Of a stretch of DNA of 64,000 nt, positions 60,601 through 64,000 are shown one piece after another (within the stretch, counting starts at the first letter, position 1; each line of letters starts with the position of its first letter). The notes below the pieces were generated by a model. The model made no database searches. It was not told the DNA's origin and was given only the letters and a program-made list of their open reading frames with translations. Both the position numbers and the translations under genes were made by a program. Location of the stretch: assembly GCA_006937955.1 (NCBI GenBank), contig SSNP01000013.1:7736394-7800393 (forward strand), given 5' to 3'. Source of the DNA: Pachypanchax playfairii. Taxonomy: Eukaryota > Chordata > Actinopteri > Cyprinodontiformes > Aplocheilidae.

Positions 60601-62194
60601 GGATCAGGAGTATAAATCGTAAGCTGAGAAAATGTAGTGGGAAAAGAAACTGTTGTACTAGTTGAAGTACGAGTTAGCCAAGTACCTGTCATTTCAGGAC
60701 CTGTCGTCGTGTCAGGACCTGTCGTCGTGTCAGGACCTGTCGTCGTGTCAGGACCTGTCGTCGTGTCAGGATGTGTCGTCATGTCAGGATGTGTCGTCAT
60801 GTCAGGACCTGTCGTCGTGTCAGGACGTGTCGTCGTGTCAGGACCTGTCGTCGTGTCAGGACCTGTCGTCGTGTCAGGATGTGTCGTCATGTCAGGACCT
60901 GTCGTCATGTCAGGACCTGTCGTCGTGTCAGGATGTGTCGTCATGTCAGGACCTGTCGTCATGTCAGGACCTGTCGTCGTGTCAGGACCTGTCGTCATGT
61001 CAGGATGTGTCGTCATGTCAGGACCTGTCGTCGTGTCAGGACCTGTCGTCGTGTCAGGACCTGTCGTCATGTCAGGATGTGTCGTCATGTCAGGACCTGT
61101 CGTCATGTCAGGACCTGTCGTCGTGTCAGGATGTGTCGTCATGTCAGGACCTGTCGTCATGTCAGGACCTGTCGTCGTGTCAGGACCTGTCGTCGTGTCA
61201 GGACCTGTCGTCATGTCAGGATGTGTCGTCATGTCAGGACCTGTCGTCGTGTCAGGATGTGTCGTCATGTCAGGACCTGTCGTCATGTCAGGACCTGTCG
61301 TCGTGTCAGGACCTGTCGTCATGTCAGGACCTGTCGTCGTGTCAGGACCTGTCGTCGTGTCAGGATGTGTCGTCATGTCAGGACCTGTCGTCGTGTCAGG
61401 ACCTGTCGTCGTGTCAGGACCTGTCGTCATGTCAGGATGTGTCGTCATGTCAGGACCTGTCGTCGTGTCAGGACCTGTCGTCGTGTCAGTAATAGTAAAA
61501 TCAACCGTAGTCTCTAAAGTCGTGTATGTGACCTCAGTATATTTAGTTTCTTCAGTTGTTTGATTAAACATCGTGGTATTTTGAAGATCAGAGGTGGTAC
61601 TACTGTTGTATGTGGTAGTAGTTTTGTTAGTTGTGGGGTACCATGTTGTATAAGGTAACAAGTCAGTAATAGTTGAATCAACAGTTGTAGTATTACTACT
61701 GAAGGTAGTGGTGGTTTGATTGGTTGTAGTGTAGGTGGTAGAGCTGTATGTAACTTGTGAGATGGATGAGGTGGTGAGTGGAGAACTTTCTGGATACTCT
61801 GATGGTAGAACTGTTGTTGAAGGAACAGAACTCTGTGTGGGAGTCAGTAAATCGGAAGTATATCCTGTATTTGTGGTTATAGATGTAGTTTCCTGCATGG
61901 TATTTTCTTCAGGTACTGGGGTTGGAGCAGTACCTTCTGGTGGTAATGAAGTATCAGTGGTTCCAGAAGTTGTTGCTTGGGGAACAGTTGGAGATGGAAG
62001 TGGACCTTCTGGAGTCTCAGTAGTTCTTTCTGAACCAGTACTTTGCAGAGTAGTGGTAGTATCTGGTGTTGTGGTTTGATCAGAAGTAGAAAGAGTAAAA
62101 GAACTAAGATCAGATGTAGAAGTGATCAGAGTATTAGGAAGAACTGTAGAGAATGTAGATTGTTTTCCAGTTGTTGAAAAGGCTAAAGGAACAG
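45502..62194 (-). CDS. adgrg7: Adhesion G protein-coupled receptor G7 (ADGRG7/GPR128), partial at 5' end
   Basis: An orphan-type adhesion receptor of the plasma membrane. The family self-cleaves at the GPS and signals through a tethered peptide agonist. Fifteen exons with GT-AG borders (listed separately) join in one frame for 1,293 codons plus stop. Numbering from the first full codon: Thr/Ser/Pro mucin-like stalk 1-560, including a 6-residue VNTR at about 236-500; EGF-like domain 566-588; GAIN domain to 941 with GPS Cys/Trp 902, 905, 912, 917, 929 and 931; seven transmembrane helices 950-1240; tail ending about 1293. Order, splice positions and motifs (CNHTTNFA, YEYAEALG, IGWGIPVVV, TTTQGFQIFILFT) fit ADGRG7 best. 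The first exon or exons, upstream of 62194, were not found. The protein is much longer than human ADGRG7 (about 800 residues) because of the stalk. No inactivating change was seen. Confidence 0.9.
45782..45938 (-). CDS. adgrg7: adgrg7 exon: TM6 and TM7 start
   Basis: A 157-bp exon (acceptor GAGTACAG, donor GTATGT) encoding FMKKFLVSLSLAVLLGLSW (TM6), then TM7 up to CLCTTTQ. Ends in phase 0. Confidence 0.91.
46054..46122. mobile_element. Tc1/mariner-type MITE fragment in adgrg7 intron
   Basis: The phrases ACAACCCAAATCCAAAAAG and AAATGTAAATAAAAACAAAA resemble the terminal part of an abundant fish mariner-type MITE. Only one end is visible, so it is a fragment. Confidence 0.5.
46230..46388 (-). 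CDS. adgrg7: adgrg7 exon: ECL2 Cys and TM5
   Basis: A 159-bp exon (acceptor TGGTGTAG, donor GTGACC). It starts with FCWLAA, whose Cys would pair with the TM3 Cys, and continues through TM5 (FWGFLLPVGLILIYNIVLL). Confidence 0.9.
46480..46561 (-). CDS. adgrg7: adgrg7 exon: TM4
   Basis: An 82-bp exon (acceptor CTGTCAG, donor GTGAGT) completing IGWG and encoding IPVVVMAITLGVTYR, then DDPLGYRQEE of ECL2. Confidence 0.9.
46869..47224 (-). CDS. adgrg7: adgrg7 exon: TM2, long ECL1, TM3
   Basis: A 356-bp exon (acceptor TTGTTTTCAG, donor GTACAG) encoding TM2 (LLSIYISLLAFIITFLSG), an unusually long first extracellular loop of about 38 residues, the conserved TM3 Cys (GSCTAVV) and TM3. A long polar ECL1 is a known property of ADGRG7. 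The preceding intron is about 9.3 kb and minisatellite-filled. Confidence 0.9.
47601..54619. repeat. 16-18-bp minisatellite, ~7 kb, in adgrg7 intron (array 9)
   Basis: About 410 copies of a 16-18-bp unit of the form CACCTGTCCACACCAT, with CACACCCCT, CACTCCCCTT and CACTGTCCA variants. The + strand has very little G. Longer strings, such as the one ending CCCCTTAATGTCCACACTAT, recur near 47916, 49166, 49857, 50272, 51098, 52269, 52827, 53372, 53815 and 54348, showing higher-order repetition. It fills most of the intron between the TM1 and TM2 exons. Open frames of up to 756 codons are artefacts of stop-free units. Confidence 0.97.
49547..49796. other. Assembly gap (250 N)
   Basis: Exactly 250 unknown bases inside the 7-kb array, with array sequence on both sides. 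The true length is unknown. Protein models crossing it are meaningless. Confidence 0.99.
54620..55153. other. adgrg7 intron, unique part
   Basis: Sequence between array 9 and the TTAA-flanked element. A 100-codon + frame (54749-55051) has no domain and lies antisense in the intron. I see no gene. Confidence 0.55.
55158..56436. mobile_element. TTAA-flanked DNA element carrying a 31-bp array
   Basis: The ends AGTGTAACTT and AAGTTACACT are perfect inverted repeats, each bordered by TTAA (55154-55157 and 56437-56440). TTAA target duplication is the mark of piggyBac- and Kolobok-type elements. The 1,279-bp interior has no transposase frame and contains a 31-bp minisatellite. It lies in the large adgrg7 intron, about 90 bp from the TM1 exon. 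Confidence 0.72.
55719..56091. repeat. 31-bp minisatellite (array 10)
   Basis: About 12 copies of a 31-bp unit containing GAAGGGACAGGTCCCATTC and CTAAGACTACTA. Each unit holds the inverted repeat GGGAC-AG-GTCCC. Variants are TACGAAG/TATGAAG and CCCATTC/CACATAC. The array lies wholly inside the TTAA-flanked element. Confidence 0.95.
56529..56641 (-). CDS. adgrg7: adgrg7 exon: TM1
   Basis: A 113-bp exon (acceptor GTGTTTCAG, donor GTAAGA) encoding SYRENYEYAEALGVISIVG and the rest of TM1, ending HHINEK. The upstream of two possible acceptors (before TCTTAC) is the one that keeps the frame with the GPS exon. Confidence 0.88.
56745..56897 (-). CDS. adgrg7: adgrg7 exon: GPS
   Basis: A 153-bp, 51-codon phase-0 exon (acceptor TGTTTCAG, donor GTGAAT). 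It encodes the GPS with the expected CVFWN, W, GC, CFCNHT spacing. The cleavage tripeptide is H-T-T (residues 933-935) instead of the more common H-L-T/S. The new N terminus TNFAAL would be the tethered agonist. Confidence 0.9.
56980..57170 (-). CDS. adgrg7: adgrg7 exon: GAIN subdomain B, continued
   Basis: A 191-bp exon (acceptor GGTGTCAG, donor GTAAGT) encoding NVSLGFVLYRNNLFFPSK and ending VELLFRPA. The GFVLYRNN(L)F motif is characteristic of GAIN beta strands in ADGRG7. Ends in phase 0. Confidence 0.88.
57346..57459 (-). CDS. adgrg7: adgrg7 exon: GAIN subdomain B
   Basis: A 114-bp exon (acceptor GCATTCAG, donor GTGAGT) encoding TSGSFVANRIQLNTNVSKV and DALVYVKFPTG. The acceptor was chosen because it is the only nearby AG that keeps the frame with the previous exon. 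Use of a different upstream acceptor remains possible. Confidence 0.78.
57610..57758 (-). CDS. adgrg7: adgrg7 exon: GAIN beta region
   Basis: A 149-bp exon (acceptor GCTTCCAG, donor GTATGT) encoding LTLTLDQLSVNLSLSL and VVQPNLVVQSAQIQ, with N-glycosylation sequons (NLS, NAS). Confidence 0.86.
57875..57963 (-). CDS. adgrg7: adgrg7 exon: GAIN subdomain A, continued
   Basis: An 89-bp exon (acceptor GTTTACAG, donor GTAAAC) encoding VRVAAVATVSQLLNTS and following residues. The VTVSQLL-type motif is typical of GAIN helices in this family. It ends with two bases of a split Gly codon. Confidence 0.85.
58040..58180 (-). CDS. adgrg7: adgrg7 exon: GAIN subdomain A
   Basis: A 141-bp, 47-codon phase-0 exon (acceptor TTGTTGTAG, donor GTAAAA). 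It encodes helical sequence with AQILTSKPEELTAEKVTTAA, closely matching the helical part of the ADGRG7 GAIN domain. Confidence 0.88.
58276..58385 (-). CDS. adgrg7: adgrg7 exon: start of GAIN region
   Basis: A 110-bp exon (acceptor CACTCAG, donor GTGAGA) encoding a segment with STRCLLRNGSPYF and FKCDMTLE. Its two Cys are spaced like the extracellular pair in ADGRG7. It ends in phase 0. Confidence 0.82.
58459..58563 (-). CDS. adgrg7: adgrg7 exon: post-EGF Cys-containing segment
   Basis: A 105-bp exon (acceptor CCTGTAG, donor GTAAGT). It encodes a segment with SCNATTLGHFSFP and GWFAYSEQKCP, corresponding to the region after the EGF domain in ADGRG7. It completes the split Gly codon of the previous exon. 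Confidence 0.85.
58819..60374 (-). mobile_element. Tc1-like transposon in adgrg7 intron
   Basis: A 1,556-bp element with ends CAGTGGCTTGTAAAGTATTT and the inverse ending ACAAGCCACTG, bordered by TA dinucleotides (58817-58818 and 60375-60376). The inverted repeats are long, roughly 200 bp, and diverged. It lies in the intron between the EGF exon and the next adgrg7 exon and has not disturbed the splice sites. Confidence 0.93.
59026..60031 (-). pseudogene. Degenerate Tc1 transposase
   Basis: The frame starts at the ATG at 60031 with a helix-turn-helix region (IETFKSGLGYKKISQALNI). It has a stop where the family has Trp in the KWKEY motif (near 59900), then the VNLPRQGRPPK linker. Recognisable DDE-domain pieces follow: VTLDELQ, WKKVFWLDETK (with the first catalytic Asp), and at the end LVETYPKRL. 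Further frameshifts and stops follow the first Asp, so no functional transposase is encoded here. Confidence 0.88.
60422..62194 (-). CDS. adgrg7: adgrg7 exon: mucin-like stalk plus EGF-like domain
   Basis: A 1,773-bp exon. The acceptor is a pyrimidine-rich CTTCTTCACAG just above 62194, and the donor GTAAGA follows 60422. It encodes about 590 residues, nearly all Thr, Ser and Pro, which suggests dense O-glycosylation. Inside are an 18-bp coding VNTR and a poly-Thr run. The exon ends in a compact EGF-like module with CLNGG, CICPDEW and GETC spacing. The open frame extends well upstream of its first Met (61898) to the acceptor, so that Met is not the start codon. The preceding exon must supply one base of the first codon. 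Confidence 0.88.
60512..60602 (-). repeat. (ACT)n trinucleotide run coding poly-Thr
   Basis: A GTA/AGT-type trinucleotide run on +, read as ACT on -, encodes a near-continuous Thr stretch with a few Ser between the VNTR and the EGF-like domain. It is likely to vary in length between individuals. Confidence 0.93.
60695..61488 (-). repeat. 18-bp coding VNTR in adgrg7
   Basis: About 44 tandem copies of an 18-bp unit. Read on the minus strand, each encodes TTTGPD, MTTGPD or MTTHPD. The unit length is a multiple of three and no copy shifts the frame, as expected under coding constraint. Variation is concentrated at ACG/ATG (Thr/Met) and GGT/CAT-type (Gly/His) codons. The + strand is also open through the array, an artefact of the unit. 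Confidence 0.96.
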
Positions 62195-62527
62195 CTGTGA
62201 AGAAGAAATCATTGTTATAATAATTACTTTGATGTTAACCTGTTAGTTTATAGTTAGTTTATCAAAGTAAAGAGACGTGTAGTGAATCAAATCCAGCTGA
62301 TTTTCTGTTACTACATCATGTAGTAGATCAGAAGGTTTTAATGTGCCGCCTAATGAGCGCTAACTGGAGGTCATGTGACTGTTTCGTCTGTCGAGTCGTG
62401 TTGCTGCCTCCTCGGTTTAAACATGATGTTTGTGTTAGAAATGAGTTGATGAGAGTTTCACATCAATGTGTTTTGTTTTATTTATATCTTGTTTAGCGTC
62501 ACGACTTTTTCAAATTGGGGTTATTAC
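62195..62527 (-). other. adgrg7 5' intron, unique part
   Basis: Minus-strand sequence immediately upstream of the stalk exon acceptor. No signal-peptide or start exon was recognised here. Confidence 0.5.
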
Positions 62528-63483
62528 CAGGGGTGCACATAAGTGGTCCGCAGGTCCGCACACACTGTCAAAATATAAAATGCACCAGATGAAAAGTTGC
62601 AACACGCGTTTGCGTACTTAACATTGGTTTGGCTGAGCTGCGTGAATTTTTAGGTTAATCAGAGGCGGTTCATTGTCAAATAAATGAAGAATCCCGTTGA
62701 CTTCTTTTGTTTGACTGATATGTTTCTCAGCCAGAGCGCCGAAGTTCCAGCTGATCAGCTGATGCTGCATCTCTCTCTGTCTCTGTGTATCAGTTTGTCA
62801 GTGTGACGGATTTTCAGTCAGTCAGATCAGTGCAGCTGACTGCAGGATTCTGCATCGCGTCAAAACTGAAAACATTCACTGAATAAGACAAATAGACCAT
62901 CGTGGCACAGACGTGTAGAACTACCTTTTTGTGCTATAAAATACAGAAAACCACCTGTTTTAATCAACAGTATCAGCGTATTTGTCTTTGATCCGCGCCA
63001 TTTTGAATGCGCGCAAAGCACTATGGGATATGTAGTCAATGCCCCATAACTGTCCAGTGTATCTTTTTATCTGACTGCATCACATTACAAACATCCTCAT
63101 CATTTCAAAACAAAAAACAGTTACAGTAAATGACAGAAGCTCCAACAGCTGACTAATAAATTTCAACACCAAACTGTTAAATGTAGATTAAAGTGAACAA
63201 TCAAACCTGTAAACAATCCAACCTGAACTCTGAAGGTTTTTTTTACCAGTATTTTTATATTTTACTGGTTTCTCTTGATTTTTTCAACAATTAAAGGATT
63301 TTTATTGAAACAAATATAGAGCCAGGTAAAGTAAACAGACTGAATTTGAAGCTTGATGAAACCAAAAACAAAGCAGAGGAGCTCGGAAGAGACACAGTGA
63401 GACACATTTAAAAATGTGAGGACCAAGCAACAACCCTAGGTTCTCTTCTGAGAACCAGGACAAAAATATTATGTGCACCCCTG
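62528..63483. mobile_element. DNA transposon remnant with perfect 15-bp inverted ends
   Basis: The ends are CAGGGGTGCACATAA and TTATGTGCACCCCTG, perfect inverted repeats of 15 bp. CAGGGGTG-type ends fit hAT elements. The 956-bp interior has no long frame and includes GCACTATGGGATATGTAGT. The flanks (GTTATTAC / ATTATAAA) do not form a clear 8-bp duplication. It probably lies in the first adgrg7 intron or upstream region. Confidence 0.75.
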
Positions 63484-63547
63484 ATTATAAATTAACATAT
63501 TGTGAAAATGTGATCCATCAGACCTTTATGTGCTCAGAAATAAACTT

Positions 63548-63640
63548 TATAATAATAATAATAAACTTTATTTATATAGCACCTTTCACAGATAAAAATC
63601 ACAAAGTGCTTCACAATTAATTCAATAAACAGCATAAACA
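63548..63640. mobile_element. LINE/SINE 3'-tail-like fragment
   Basis: An AAT-repeat run followed by AACTTTATTTATATAGCACC, then CACAAAGTGCTTCACAA. This phrase is abundant in fish genomes as the conserved 3' module of retroposons. Orientation and family cannot be fixed from this fragment. Confidence 0.5.
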
Positions 63641-64000
63641 GTAAAAAGATAAAAGAATAATAATCACGCCAAAAGTCAGTCAACCAAAAGCTCGCCCAAA
63701 TGAAAGAAACATTCAAACTGTGAGTAAATTCAAGACAGACATGTTGAATAAACCAGGCAGGTATTATTATAGTTAAAGAGATTCTAACTTTACACTGTTT
63801 CACTATTAAAACACTTTCCTTCAGCGCAGCTCTCTAAAGGATTGTTTCCTTCTATTTTACTGATTATATTAAGTGTGTGTAATGTTTCATCAACAGTTTC
63901 CCTATCAGACACATTCATTTCTACCATCTTACACAGATATAATAATAATAATAATTGGTTCAGCTCTCTGGTGTTTATAACCTCCTGCTCTAACATCAGA
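63641..64000. other. Unassigned sequence at right edge
   Basis: A minus-strand open frame of 68 codons (63790-63996) enters from the right edge. It has no domain I recognise and no obvious splice donor that would link it to adgrg7. A short ATA/ATT trinucleotide run lies at 63939-63955. Confidence 0.4.

Noticed and set aside
60637..61563. 308-codon + strand frame rich in VVVSGP
   Set aside because: It is the antisense of the adgrg7 coding VNTR. The minus strand has the exon borders and the EGF-like domain.
63790..63996. 68-codon minus-strand frame as an upstream adgrg7 exon
   Set aside because: No signal peptide, no recognisable domain, and a stop instead of a splice donor at its end.

Overview
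This is vertebrate, almost certainly teleost fish, nuclear DNA. The evidence is intron-bearing gene structure with GT-AG splice sites, fish-type mobile elements (Tc1-like, hAT MITEs, L2-type LINE, tRNA-derived SINEs) and very long minisatellite arrays. Nothing bacterial, plasmid-like or viral is visible. More than half of the window (about 35 kb) is tandem repeat, in ten or more families with unrelated units. The very long open frames over these arrays are artefacts of stop-free repeat units, not genes.

Layout. 1-1638: 13-bp GC-rich array running in from the left edge. 1639-4402: unique DNA. 4403-12903: a 21/23-bp array interrupted at about 4701-6319 by composite inverted-repeat transposon DNA. 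12904-18393: unique DNA with a hAT MITE, a probable false duplication at a single n (14878), a 16-bp array and two SINE-like elements. 18394-19490: 23-bp array. 20591-22722: 34-bp array. 22960-23200: L2 tail. 23708-24566: 21-bp array. 26613-36968: a 10.4-kb array of a 17-bp unit. 38532-42034: 11-bp-module array. 43697-44750: L2 LINE remnant broken by a hAT MITE.

The only supported gene is on the minus strand, from 62194 down to 45502. It is an adhesion G protein-coupled receptor whose exons match ADGRG7 (GPR128). Fifteen exons join in one frame (1,293 codons plus stop). They encode a mucin-like Thr/Ser/Pro stalk containing about 44 copies of a 6-residue repeat, an EGF-like domain, a GAIN domain with GPS, seven transmembrane helices and a short tail. 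The first exon or exons lie upstream of 62194 and were not found. The 9.3-kb intron after TM1 holds a 7-kb minisatellite (with a 250-base N gap) and a TTAA-flanked element carrying its own 31-bp array. The intron after the EGF exon holds a near-complete, dead Tc1 element.

I did not find a new multi-gene system. The most interesting points are the coding VNTR in the adgrg7 stalk, the clustering of unrelated minisatellites, transposons that carry or interrupt arrays, and one likely assembly error.
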